Positions 1 to 8,388 of a stretch of DNA of 64,000 bases are shown here, piece after piece; the first letter of the stretch is position 1, and every line of letters begins with the position of its first letter. Source of the stretch: Paraburkholderia sp. (GTDB lineage: Bacteria > Pseudomonadota > Gammaproteobacteria > Burkholderiales > Burkholderiaceae); the NCBI RefSeq assembly GCF_024281035.1, contig NZ_JAMXLH010000025.1, forward strand, positions 124,001 through 188,000, written 5' to 3'. The position numbers and the translations under genes are program-made. The notes under the pieces are model-generated. The model saw only the letters and a program-made list of their open reading frames with translations. It ran no database searches and was not told where the DNA came from.

Positions 1-885
1 GATCCCACGCTCATCAAGAGCAAGCGGTTTTACCCGTCCGGCTGCACCAGCGCGGAGGCGCGCTTGCGCTTCTACGCGAGCCAGTTTCCGATCGTCGAGG
101 CGGATTCGAGTTACTACGCGATGCCGAGCGGCTCGAACGCCGCGCTCTGGGTCGAGCGCACACCGCCGCACTTCGTCTTCAACATCAAGGCATTCCGCCT
201 TTTCACCGGCCATCAGACACCGCGCGACAAATTCCCGGGCGACATCCAGGCCGCGTTGCCACAGAACGGCAAAGCGAATCTCTACTACAAGGACATGCCC
301 GACGCGATTCGCGACGAGCTGTGGCGACGCTTTCGCGAAGCCATCGCGCCTTTGAACGACGCGGGCAAACTGGGTGCGGTGCATTTCCAGTTTGCACCGT
401 GGGTCACGTCGGGACCGGACGGCCTCGCACACGTCGCGCATTGCGCGGAGCAGATACCGCCCGGCTATCGCATGGCTGTCGAATTTCGAAACCGTTCGTG
501 GTTCGACGACGCGCACGCCGCTTCGACGCTCGCGTTCGAGCGCGAGCGCGCGCTCGTTCATGTCGTGGCCGACGAACCACAGGGGCCTGCGAACACGATT
601 CCATTGGTGTGGGAGGTCACGAACGACACGCTTGCGCTGGTTCGCCTGCATGGGCGCAATCAGGCAACATGGAATATCAAAGGTGCGACGGCATCGAGCG
701 AACGCTTCAATTACGACTACAACGATGACGAGCTGGCCGACCTCGCTGAAGAAATTCGCAAGATCGCCGCCTATGTCGCGCAAACGCATGTGCTTTTCAA
801 CAATAATTACGAAGATCAGGGACAGCGCAATGCGCGCACACTCATGGCAATGTTGGGGAATCCGCTTGTCGCGCGAGGTGAATAG
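1..885 (+). CDS. DUF72 (YecE-like) family protein, 5'-truncated by window edge
   Basis: The reading frame is open from base 1 (DPTLIKSKRFYP...), so the true start lies upstream; about 294 codons are visible and the stop is TAG at 883-885. DUF72 proteins are TIM-barrel-like and of uncertain biochemical function. The family is recognised from FYPSGCTSAEARLRFYA near the beginning, the FNIKAFRLFTGH segment, VEFRNRSWF in the middle (a conserved DUF72 block), LVRLHGRN, and the C-terminal HVLFNNNYEDQGQRNA, which is the typical DUF72 ending. Nothing nearby suggests a pathway. Family assignment is solid; function is unknown. Confidence 0.9.
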   Translation, partial: DPTLIKSKRFYPSGCTSAEARLRFYASQFPIVEADSSYYAMPSGSNAALWVERTPPHFVFNIKAFRLFTGHQTPRDKFPGDIQAALPQNGKANLYYKDMPDAIRDELWRRFREAIAPLNDAGKLGAVHFQFAPWVTSGPDGLAHVAHCAEQIPPGYRMAVEFRNRSWFDDAHAASTLAFERERALVHVVADEPQGPANTIPLVWEVTNDTLALVRLHGRNQATWNIKGATASSERFNYDYNDDELADLAEEIRKIAAYVAQTHVLFNNNYEDQGQRNARTLMAMLGNPLVARGE

Positions 886-1191
886 CGCAACGCGTCGCGC
901 AATTAACTTGCATTCGCATGGATTAGAGTTTTCCCTCTTCTCCTTTCAAGGATAGCCGCGTTGTTCCCGGTTTCTGGCGAGAAGTCATGCGGCTCGTGTG
1001 GTTACTTCGTCAATCGCCTTTATTCGCTTTCCCCATCGAGAAACCATGTTCGCAGCCTGGTATTCCTCGTTGTATTCGCGCGTTCTTGCCCCCACCTCCA
1101 GTATTGGATTCATTGCCAGCGCGTATGTGCAACTGTATCGTAGAACTGTGCATCGCCAATCGATGCATTCTGTCTTGCACCAGGAGCACCT
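886..1191. other. intergenic region, likely promoter of the reductase gene
   Basis: About 306 bp separate the DUF72 gene from the ferredoxin-NADP reductase gene. Short frames exist on both strands but none has a convincing ribosome binding site or recognisable protein. The region is less GC-rich than its neighbours and most likely carries the promoter of the downstream gene; I cannot pick a -35/-10 pair with confidence. Confidence 0.4.
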
Positions 1192-2241
1192 ATGACCTAT
1201 CCGACAAACACCGCACCGATCATCACCGATGTACTGATCATCGGCGCTGGACCTGTCGGCCTGTTCGCAGCATTCGAGGCGGGCGTGATCGGCCTCTCGT
1301 GTCAAATCGTGGATGGCATCGAGCGGGCGGGCGGCCAATGCATCGAGCTTTATCCCGACAAACCGATTTACGATATTCCGGCGATTCCGATGTGCACCGC
1401 ACGCGAACTCGTCGACCGCCTTGTTGAGCAATGCAAACCATTTTCTCCGCCCATGCATCTCGGCCATCGCATAGAAACGGTCGAGCGCCGCGACGACGGA
1501 AAATGGCGTGCCCGCACCGATAAAGGCCTCACGTTCGAAGCAGCGGCAATCCTGATCTCCGCAGGCAATGGTTCGTTTGTCCCGCAGCGGTTGCAACTGC
1601 CGGAAGCCGCGCTGCTCGAAGGGCACGCGCTGCACTATAGCGTCCCGAGGCTCGCCGATTTCGCCGGGAAGAAAGTCGTGGTCGCGGGCGGAGGCGACTC
1701 CGCACTCGACTGGGCACTGGAACTTCGCTCGGTCGCGCAGCATGTCACGCTCGTTCATCGTCGAAACGGTTTTAGCGCAGCGGATTCGAGCGTCGAAAAA
1801 GTGCGTCGCGCAATCGAGGCACGTGAAATGGATTTTGTCCTGGGGATGATTGCGGGACTGAACGCGCAGGGCAGCGCGCTCGAATCGATCGAGATTCGTC
1901 AGATCGACGGTTCGGTGAATCTCGCCGCCGATCAACTGCTCGTGCTGTACGGCCTCGTTTCCGATCTCGGTCCGATCGCAGGCTGGGGAATCGACATGCT
2001 GGGCGGGCGAATCGCGGTCGACACTTCGAACTATGAAAGCTCGGTGCCCGGCCTCTTTGCGGCAGGCGATATTGCCACCTATCCGAACAAACAGAAGCTG
2101 ATTCTTTCCGGTTTCCACGAAGCATCGCTTGCCCTGCGCAAGGCGTACCACTACGCCTACCCGGACAAGAAACGCGTGCACATCCATTCGAGTTACGACG
2201 CGAAACTGGCTGAGCGCGTAGTCGCCAGCCATGAAGCGTGA
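1192..2241 (+). CDS. ferredoxin--NADP+ reductase, thioredoxin-reductase-like type
   Basis: A 349-aa FAD/NAD(P)-binding flavoprotein expected to transfer electrons between NADPH and ferredoxin or flavodoxin in the cytoplasm. The N-terminal FAD site is IIGAGPVGLFAAFEAG (about residues 15-30), followed by GGQCIELYPDKPIYDIP, typical of YumC-like reductases. The second dinucleotide site is VVVAGGGDSALDWALEL (about 160-177) with VHRRNGFSA after it. The C-terminal FAD motif is GLFAAGDIATYPNKQKLI (about 287-304). The CxxC redox pair of true thioredoxin reductases is absent, which favours the ferredoxin reductase branch. ATG 1192 follows an AGGAG-like site (caggagcacct). Length matches the family (330-350 aa). 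Monocistronic by context. Confidence 0.9.
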   Translation: MTYPTNTAPIITDVLIIGAGPVGLFAAFEAGVIGLSCQIVDGIERAGGQCIELYPDKPIYDIPAIPMCTARELVDRLVEQCKPFSPPMHLGHRIETVERRDDGKWRARTDKGLTFEAAAILISAGNGSFVPQRLQLPEAALLEGHALHYSVPRLADFAGKKVVVAGGGDSALDWALELRSVAQHVTLVHRRNGFSAADSSVEKVRRAIEAREMDFVLGMIAGLNAQGSALESIEIRQIDGSVNLAADQLLVLYGLVSDLGPIAGWGIDMLGGRIAVDTSNYESSVPGLFAAGDIATYPNKQKLILSGFHEASLALRKAYHYAYPDKKRVHIHSSYDAKLAERVVASHEA

Positions 2242-2269
2242 AAACCGGGGATTGCATCACTGCATGACA

Positions 2270-2298
2270 GCGCCGCGCCGTTTTCGCACGCGCGGCGC
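2270..2298. terminator. GC-rich hairpin between convergent genes
   Basis: Perfect 9-bp inverted repeat: GCGCCGCGC at 2270-2278 and GCGCGGCGC at 2290-2298. It sits between the reductase gene (+) and a small gene on the minus strand, so it could end transcription from both sides. There is no clear T-run, so a terminator role is inferred from position. Confidence 0.5.
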
Positions 2299-2306
2299 CG
2301 ATATCC

Positions 2307-2504
2307 TCATCTCGATCGGCCAAGCCACTTCTTGAACGCGCAATACGCCAGGATGAACTCGCGGCGATATTGATGTCCGTTCGCGTAGTGGCCCTTTGTC
2401 AGCACCGCCTGGCGATAGATGATCATCGTTCGCCGCACCCATTCCGTTGCAGCGCTCATGCCGTCTCGTGCCACGAGAAAGGCGATGCGATTGTCTTCAT
2501 TCAT
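2307..2504 (-). CDS. small conserved-looking hypothetical protein (65 aa)
   Basis: Encodes 65 residues beginning MNEDNRIAFLVARDGMSAA. ATG at 2504 is preceded on the minus strand by CAGGGAAT, a usable ribosome binding site about 8 nt upstream. The composition (balanced, with YRREFILAYCAFKKWLGR near the C-terminus) looks protein-like and unlike the arginine-rich antisense shadows common in this DNA. No domain recognised; predicted soluble and basic at the C-terminus. It is convergent with the reductase gene and apparently monocistronic. Function unknown. Confidence 0.6.
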   Translation of the reverse strand: MNEDNRIAFLVARDGMSAATEWVRRTMIIYRQAVLTKGHYANGHQYRREFILAYCAFKKWLGRSR

Positions 2505-2894
2505 GCGTATTCCCTGAGTTTAACTAGCACGGCCGGCAAGCATGCGAGCCGGGTAGCTGTTTTTTAGTGCACGATAGGGTTTTTGGCAAGGCGCTTCAGG
2601 CCGCGTAGTTTATCGGCGGCTCAATGGCGCCAGCACACGTTGCCAAACGCCTGGCGCTTATTCCGCACAGGCAGATTTTGTGCACTGCAAGCCAGCACGC
2701 AAAGTCGCGGCATTGCCGAAGACGACATCGCGATGTTCGAGAGCCGCTATGTCGCGCACGCCGTAACGGCCGCATATGGAGATGTGACAGGTCGCGTACG
2801 TGGCAGAATGCGCAACATTATCTGCACGACGAACTATATGACGCCATCTGCGCGCGCTATCGCGCCCCGTCCCGACATACTTGATTTGACGCCC
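2505..2894. other. intergenic region upstream of the DUF2827 gene
   Basis: About 390 bp between the divergent small gene and the chosen DUF2827 start. The DUF2827 frame stays open back to about 2583, but the extra 104 residues do not look like a family domain and contain no good ribosome binding site. The region probably holds promoters for both genes. No other feature seen. Confidence 0.35.
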
Positions 2895-4052
2895 ATGCCC
2901 TTGCCCACGATGAACCGCCCTACCCAGATTAACGGCCTTCGAATCGGCATCACAATCGGCCTGCGCGCGCCCGACGAAAGCCTGTGGATCAACGGCATCA
3001 AGCAGAACGCGCTCTTTCTCGCGAAGCTGCTGATGGCATCGCCGCGCGGCTATCAAATCACGCTCGTGAACACCACCGATGTCCCGCTGACCGATGCGTT
3101 GCCGTGGGATCGCACGGCGTACGACACCCGTACGTTTGGCGAGGTGAAAGATGCGCTCGACGTGCTCATCGAACTCGGCGGACAGATCAACGCCGAACAG
3201 ACCGCCTACCTGAAGGCGCGTGGCGCAAAGCTCGTCAGCTATTGCTGCGGCGTCGAATACATCAACGTGATGGAATCCATGCTGTTTGGCCGACGCCTGT
3301 GGAATGCGCTCTTCATCAATCACGGTTTCGACGAAGTCTGGGCCATTCCGCAGATCGCGACGTCTTCACTGCCGTACCTGCAGTCGCTGCGGCGCTGCCC
3401 GGGGCGCGTCGTGCCGTTCGTCTGGGATCCGATGTTCCTCACGGAACGCGCGCGACGTTTGCACCATCATGGCGAATATCGGCCGAGCGGCGCGCACGCG
3501 AAGCGTGTGACGGTGATGGAGCCGAATCACGACGTGGTGAAGTTTTGCGTCTATCCGATGCTGATCATCGACGAGGTTTTCCGTCGCGCGCCCGATGCCA
3601 TCTCGTTCGCGCATGCGACCAACGCCGAACATCTGGCGAAATCAAGCCCGGAATTCGTGATGTTGATGAACTATCTCGAGATCGTGCGCGCGGGCAAGGC
3701 AAGCTTCGTCGGGCGCTTCGACACACCGGATTTCCTCGCCGAACTGACCGATGTCGTCGTTTCGCATCAGTGGGAAAACCCGCTCAACTACTTTTATCTG
3801 GAAGTGTGCTGGCAGGGCTACCCGCTCATCCATAACGCGAGCCTGGCGCCGGATCTCGGTTACCACTACCCGGATAATGACGTGCAACAAGGGGCGGATT
3901 TGCTGCTGCGCGCGTTGCGCGAGCATGACGCCGACTGGCAGGGGTACACGCAGCGTCAGCGCGACATCCTGCGGCGTTATACGCCCGAAAATCCCGCGCT
4001 CGTGGCCGAGTACGACAGCTTGCTCGCACGCTTGATCGGCGCTGCGGGTTAA
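2895..4052 (+). CDS. DUF2827 domain-containing protein (glycosyltransferase-like)
   Basis: About 385 aa from ATG 2895 (MPLPTMNRP); ATG 2910 (MNRPTQING) is equally possible, as no strong Shine-Dalgarno sequence decides. DUF2827 proteins are known mainly from Burkholderiaceae, are predicted cytoplasmic and are sometimes linked with polysaccharide clusters. The start LRIGITIGLRAPDESLWINGI is the typical family opening (RIGI..., W.NGI.QN). Other matching blocks are LVSYCCGVEYINVMES, DEVWAIPQI, PFVWDPMFL and VVSHQWENPLNYFYLEV, followed by YPLIHNASL, which resembles the late donor-site region of GT-B glycosyltransferases. No sugar genes lie next to it, so its substrate is unknown. Confidence 0.8.
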   Translation: MPLPTMNRPTQINGLRIGITIGLRAPDESLWINGIKQNALFLAKLLMASPRGYQITLVNTTDVPLTDALPWDRTAYDTRTFGEVKDALDVLIELGGQINAEQTAYLKARGAKLVSYCCGVEYINVMESMLFGRRLWNALFINHGFDEVWAIPQIATSSLPYLQSLRRCPGRVVPFVWDPMFLTERARRLHHHGEYRPSGAHAKRVTVMEPNHDVVKFCVYPMLIIDEVFRRAPDAISFAHATNAEHLAKSSPEFVMLMNYLEIVRAGKASFVGRFDTPDFLAELTDVVVSHQWENPLNYFYLEVCWQGYPLIHNASLAPDLGYHYPDNDVQQGADLLLRALREHDADWQGYTQRQRDILRRYTPENPALVAEYDSLLARLIGAAG

Positions 4053-4089
4053 AAACAGGCTAACTACGGGTAAAGCTCCTACCAGGTTC

Positions 4090-4120
4090 CGCGCCGGGTG
4101 TGTAGTTCACGCCCGGCGCG
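4090..4120. terminator. bidirectional hairpin between convergent genes
   Basis: Perfect 9-bp inverted repeat CGCGCCGGG (4090-4098) / CCCGGCGCG (4112-4120), lying between the 3' ends of the DUF2827 gene (+) and the COG4705-type gene (-). Position and strength fit a shared terminator; there is no long T-run on either side. Confidence 0.6.
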
Positions 4121-4142
4121 AACAATCCTTTGCACCATCCGC

Positions 4143-4943
4143 TCAACGTTCTCGCACGGCCACCGGCACACGACGCGCGGCGCGCTGCGGGATCAGCAGA
4201 ATGCAACCCAGGATGACGGCAAGCAGGATACCCGATGCATAGAACCGGCTGAACTGCATGCCGCCTTGCGTGAGGGGCTTGTCGAGCAGATCGCCGAGCG
4301 TCGCGCCCAGCGGACGCGTAAGCACGAACGCCGCCCAGAACAGCGCTGTACGCGACACGCGCGGCCACAGCCAGAGCAGCCCGACGACGACAAGTCCGGC
4401 ACCGAAAATAACCGCGCTGACTTCGTAGCCGAGACCGAGGCCGCCGCGGTCGTCTCCGGCAACCCAGTCGCCGAGCGCGGTGCCGAGCGTCTGCGAAAAC
4501 AGAATCGTGGCCCAGTAAAACCACTCCACGCGCGCAGTCACGACACTTTCAACCGAAACGGTGCCCTCCACGCGGTACCAGATCGCGAGGCTTGCGACCA
4601 GCAATGCGAGGATGATCGAGACGCCGCCGGGATAACCCAAACCAAGCGAGCGATCGCAGAAATCGGCCAGCGTCGTGCCGAGTGTCGTCGTGGCGACGAT
4701 GGTTGCCCAGTAGAGAAACGGGTAAAATTTGCGCGCACGGATCTGTGCTGAAACCAGCACGACGAATGCGACGAAGAAAATAAGCGTGCCGATCAGATAG
4801 CCAAGATTAAGCGACATCGTCACCCAATCGCCACCGGTTTCACCGAGCGTGGTGCATGCGATCTTGATGATCCAGAAGCCGAGCGTCACCGCGGGCACTT
4901 TACTGACGACGTGTTCGACCAGACTTCGGGTGCTGGTTTGCAT
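4143..4943 (-). CDS. COG4705-type integral membrane protein with four internal repeats
   Basis: 266 aa starting at ATG 4943 (MQTSTRSLVEHVV), chosen because AAGGAG lies about 9 nt upstream; the frame stays open to 5000 but without a good site. The protein is almost entirely hydrophobic helices and contains four copies of a signature: TLGETGGDW, TLGTTLADF, TLGTALGDW and PLGATLGDL, spaced about 60 residues apart, so it is built from repeated two-helix units. This matches the COG4705 uncharacterised membrane-anchored family (opening KVPEVTLxFWIIKI). Substrate and function are unknown. The repeated acidic D in a membrane context suggests ion or metal transport, but that is inference. Confidence 0.8.
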   Translation of the reverse strand: MQTSTRSLVEHVVSKVPAVTLGFWIIKIACTTLGETGGDWVTMSLNLGYLIGTLIFFVAFVVLVSAQIRARKFYPFLYWATIVATTTLGTTLADFCDRSLGLGYPGGVSIILALLVASLAIWYRVEGTVSVESVVTARVEWFYWATILFSQTLGTALGDWVAGDDRGGLGLGYEVSAVIFGAGLVVVGLLWLWPRVSRTALFWAAFVLTRPLGATLGDLLDKPLTQGGMQFSRFYASGILLAVILGCILLIPQRAARRVPVAVRER

Positions 4944-5447
4944 TGCAAGACTCCTTGTGTCGCGCATACACGAAACGAAAGAGTCTGTGATTATAGACAC
5001 GCATAATTAACAACAGCTTAACGACCTCCGGCCCCCTTTTCCGCTGCCTGATCCGGCGGAACGCTTCAGGCTGGCGCACCGGATTTGTGGCGCAGTTCGA
5101 AATCGAATTGCAGCATATTAACGACGGGATCGCCAGCGAGTCCGCCGATTGCCTGACGCCCGGTGCGTTCACGCCGAAATATTATTTAACGGAAATAATC
5201 CAGGCTGTTCTTCCAGGCCGTTCTAGCGGATTGAAACGGTCCAGATAAATCACGCAGGTCATTAAGCGCGGCGATTACTTTTAAGTCGGGGCAAGTACAC
5301 GGGGCCACGCGGATTGCATGACCCGCGCGCCGCTTCCTGCCCGACGACCCTGAAGCAGTGCGGCCAAAGTGTCGCGGGCAAACTTACAACAGCTGTCAGC
5401 CAAAAACTTGACGGCGGCGAGCGGGAATCTGTACCCTCTCGCGTCGA
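4944..5447. other. intergenic region with small repeats
   Basis: About 500 bp between the COG4705 gene and the cobalamin riboswitch. It contains a 7-bp perfect inverted repeat ATTATTT/AAATAAT at 5181-5199 in an AT-rich patch and a 13-bp near-duplicate at 5200-5225 (CCAGGCTGTTCTT / CCAGGCCGTTCTA). A short plus-strand frame across 5084-5245 translates to plausible residues but starts with GTG and lacks a ribosome binding site, so it is not called. The promoter for the riboswitch transcript probably lies in the last 150 bp. Confidence 0.4.
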
Positions 5448-5613
5448 TGGTTCCCGCCATAGGGATCAAATGGGAACGCAGTAGAAGCACCCACGCTTCG
5501 AATCTGCGGCTGCCCCCGCAACTGTAAGCGGCGAGTCCGTGCCAGGCGCGACCACTGGGATACCCGGGAAGGTCGGCACCGGACAACGACCCGCAAGCCA
5601 GGAGACCTGCCAT
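5448..5613 (+). promoter_or_regulatory. cobalamin (AdoCbl) riboswitch
   Basis: The segment has the ordered landmarks of the cobalamin riboswitch: the 5' stem around ggttcccgcc / tgggaac, the GGCTGCCCCCGCAACTGTAA block (5509-5528), GAGTCCG(T)GCCAG, CCACTGGG and CCGGGAAGG, and the B12 box GCAAGCCAGGAGACCTGCC (5593-5611). The B12 box and CCACTG...CCGGGAAGG elements are near consensus. It lies upstream of a BtuB-type receptor, so it is expected to repress receptor synthesis when cobalamin is abundant. Boundaries are approximate. Confidence 0.95.
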
Positions 5614-6007
5614 CAACCGAGGTCCAAGCAGCCGCACCGGGCGGGGTGTCCCGATGCGCCAGCACCGCCCTGTGCGGTCGCTCGTTGCTAGGACAGCCCG
5701 GCCTCAGGAACTGTCACATGTCCGTTAATTCTCGACCCGCCTCCTTGCGGGATATGCCGCATTGCCGCGCCGCCAGCCGGCGCCCTCGAAACACGCGAGC
5801 CGCTCGCTCATCCGTTCCGTCTGTCTCGTCCGCTTGCGCCTCTGATCGGGCGTATTAGCTCCGCTTTTCGCCCCGCTTTTAGTCGCATTGCGCACTGCCG
5901 CGCCATTCCGGTCGTCGATTGGAGCGAACGTGCCTAAGCGCGCGCTGCAAGGCCCGCGCCATCCGCTGCATCCGATTCAGACCCAAAACGTATTTGAAGA
6001 GTCACTC
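5614..6007 (+). other. long leader between riboswitch and btuB
   Basis: About 395 nt separate the end of the aptamer from the btuB start, longer than needed for a simple expression platform. GGGCGG/CCGCCC near 5640-5670 and CCCGC/GCGGG near 5738-5754 could form hairpins. A 46-codon frame starts at 5718 but is arginine/serine-rich and without a strong ribosome binding site, so I do not call it a gene. Confidence 0.4.
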
Positions 6008-7948
6008 ATGAAGTTTCGTCATCTCATCGTCACGTCCGCCATCACTGCCTGCGCCTTGCAAAGCGCCCAGGCCGCGGACGACGCAACGCTTGCGCAACAG
6101 GCGCAGCCGGGCGCGGAAAGCGCCGTGCCGGATATTCTCGTCGTGGGCGATGCCCAGCACTTGCCGCAATCGTTCGACCAGCGCTACGCGACCACGCAGG
6201 TCCTCACGCGTACGGATCTCGATCGTATTTCTCCCGCCGATCCGGGCATCGCACAAGCGCTCGCCACGCTGCCGGGCATCACCGTCTCGCAGAGCGGCGG
6301 GCCGGGTTCGGTCGCCGCGGTCAGCATCCGCGGCTCGGCGGGCAATCAGGTTGCCGTATTCATCGACGGTGTTCGCGTCGGCTCCGTGACCACCGGCGTG
6401 GCCGAATGGGCGGATCTGCCGACCTCCGCGTTCGATCGCGTCGAGGTCATTTCCGGCCCGGCAGCGGCCTCGTTCGGCGCGGACGCGGTCGGCGGCGTCG
6501 TGCAGCTCTTCACGCGCCACGCATCGAACCAGCCGAATCAGACGACCGCATCGTTCGGCGGCGGCTCGAACAAGACATTCGACACGCAGCTGCGCACCTC
6601 GGGCACGATCCCGTCGACGGGGCCGATGTCCGCGCTTGGCGGGCTCACCTACTCGCTCGGGCTGCACGACTACAACACGGCGGGCATCGACGCGACCCAG
6701 CCGTTTGCGTACGGCCACGAGGACGGACGCAACCCGTATCACGCGCAAAACATCGACGCGCGCCTGGGATATGCACGCGATAACTGGTCGATTTCGACCT
6801 TCGCGCTCTATCACCGCTCCGATCTTTCGATCGACAACGCGGGCGGAAACGACCAGCAACGCGATAATCAACTGACGACCGGCGCTGCGTTCCATCTGGA
6901 CATCACGCCATTCACGCAGTTCGACCAGTCAGTCGGCTTCGCGAACGACCGCCAGTTCCTCTACGCGCGAAACCCGTCGATTCCGAACGACGAAATCGAT
7001 TCGACGCGATTCTCCACATCGACGTCGATCACCCATCAGGAGACGGGCCACAGGCTGTTCGGCCAGCCGCTGACCGGCGAAACGAAGCTCGCCTACGACT
7101 TCACGCGCGAACAGGCATTCCTGCCGGTCGATATCCCGAGCGGTCTTCCCGCGCGCAACGATTCGGCCGTATCGCTTCACCAGTCGACCACGCTCGGCCC
7201 GTGGACGCTGTTCCTCGCAGGCCGCCACGAGATCGTGCAGGGTCAGTCGGTCAACACGGGCAACGTCGCGCTCTCCTGGGCGATCACGCCGGTCTACACC
7301 GCACGCGTCTCCTACGGCAACGCCTTCCGTCTGCCCACGTTCAACGATCTGTACTACCCGGGCTACTCGAATCCGAACCTTAGGCCCGAGCGCAGCAACT
7401 CAGTCGAGGCGGCGCTCGATGCGACGACGTCGTTCGGCACTTTCACGGCGGCCGTCTACGAGACCCGCGTTCACGACCTCATCGCGCTCGTCACGTCCGA
7501 TTACGTGAATTACACGCCCATCAATATTGGGCAGGCGCGCATTCAGGGCATCGACCTCTCGTACAAGGGCTCGCTCGGCAAGTCGACACCTGTGAGTGTC
7601 TCCTTCAGCATTCTGAATCCGCAGGACGTTACGGGCCAGAGCTGGCTCCCCCGTCGCCCGCGGCAGACGGGCAGCCTGAGCATCGATCACATGTGGGACG
7701 AACTGCACCTGCACGCGCTCAGCACGGGCGTTTCGGTGCTGTATGGCGGATCGACGTTCGACGACCAGGCCAACACGATTTATCTGCCGTCGTATACGAC
7801 CGTCGACCTGCGCGCCTCGTACCAGGTCAACCCGCATCTCGCGCTGTCCGCCTCGCTTTCGAATCTGTTCAACCGGCAATACGTGACCGCCTTCGGTTAC
7901 AACACGCTGGGACGCACGGCGTTCGGCAAGATCACGTATACGTTCTGA
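6008..7948 (+). CDS. btuB: TonB-dependent vitamin B12 receptor
   Basis: 646-aa outer-membrane receptor for cobalamin, energised by TonB-ExbBD. ATG 6008 begins a signal peptide (MKFRHLIVTSAITACALQ...AQA, cleavage near residue 23). A TonB-box-like segment PDILVVGDAQ follows, then the plug domain with GSVAAVSIRGSAGNQVAVFIDGVRVGS and FDRVEVISGPAAASFGADAVGGVVQLFTR. The remainder is a 22-strand barrel ending NTLGRTAFGKITYTF with terminal phenylalanine. RLPTFNDLYYPG..NPNLRPE is the conserved barrel signature. The upstream cobalamin riboswitch makes the substrate call strong. No cobalamin synthesis or BtuCDF genes follow within the window, so the receptor appears to be a stand-alone unit. Confidence 0.92.
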   Translation: MKFRHLIVTSAITACALQSAQAADDATLAQQAQPGAESAVPDILVVGDAQHLPQSFDQRYATTQVLTRTDLDRISPADPGIAQALATLPGITVSQSGGPGSVAAVSIRGSAGNQVAVFIDGVRVGSVTTGVAEWADLPTSAFDRVEVISGPAAASFGADAVGGVVQLFTRHASNQPNQTTASFGGGSNKTFDTQLRTSGTIPSTGPMSALGGLTYSLGLHDYNTAGIDATQPFAYGHEDGRNPYHAQNIDARLGYARDNWSISTFALYHRSDLSIDNAGGNDQQRDNQLTTGAAFHLDITPFTQFDQSVGFANDRQFLYARNPSIPNDEIDSTRFSTSTSITHQETGHRLFGQPLTGETKLAYDFTREQAFLPVDIPSGLPARNDSAVSLHQSTTLGPWTLFLAGRHEIVQGQSVNTGNVALSWAITPVYTARVSYGNAFRLPTFNDLYYPGYSNPNLRPERSNSVEAALDATTSFGTFTAAVYETRVHDLIALVTSDYVNYTPINIGQARIQGIDLSYKGSLGKSTPVSVSFSILNPQDVTGQSWLPRRPRQTGSLSIDHMWDELHLHALSTGVSVLYGGSTFDDQANTIYLPSYTTVDLRASYQVNPHLALSASLSNLFNRQYVTAFGYNTLGRTAFGKITYTF

Positions 7949-8388
7949 CGTGAGGGTTCAACGCTGCCCGCTCTCGCGGGCAGCGAACGCGGTATCGGCA
8001 ACCCGGGCGGTTGCGCGCTCAACCGCTGCCCCGGGGGTTGTTCACATCACCCGGCTCCTTGAGCACCGCCTCGTGCGAATCCACGATCGGCGCGCATCGC
8101 CCCGGCATTCGCGTTCGCGGCAAGTGCATCGAAGACCGCGGACGCGTGATCACATCTGGCCGATTGCCGCGTGATTTTCAAGTGAAACGTTTGCGAGCTC
8201 CACAGCACATCTCCAGCTGATTGCGTACAGCATTGTTGTTGCAAAGGAATCTAAAGTTCGCCCCGTTTGCGTCGATAAAAAGACACTGCGATTCCCGACC
8301 TGTTTTGACGGCCGGTCCAGAAAGTACAGGATTCACCCAAGGGCGCAGGACGCTACGACGAGCCATCCCAACCTGAATTCCCATAAGA
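7949..8388. other. intergenic region with a terminator-like hairpin
   Basis: About 440 bp without a supported gene. Just after btuB is a perfect 10-bp stem with a TCTC loop, CGCTGCCCGC (7962-7971) / GCGGGCAGCG (7976-7985), probably ending btuB transcription although it lacks a T-run. The last 150 bp are less GC-rich and likely include the promoter of the lipoprotein gene at 8389. Confidence 0.5.

Noticed and set aside
985..2232. 415-codon minus-strand frame across the ferredoxin reductase gene
   Set aside because: Antisense shadow; the reductase motifs are clear on the plus strand.
5084..5245. 53-codon GTG frame between the COG4705 gene and the riboswitch
   Set aside because: Residues look plausible, but there is no ribosome binding site and no recognisable family.
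5718..5858. 46-codon frame in the btuB leader
   Set aside because: Arg/Ser-rich and without a convincing ribosome binding site; retained only as a possible leader-peptide idea.
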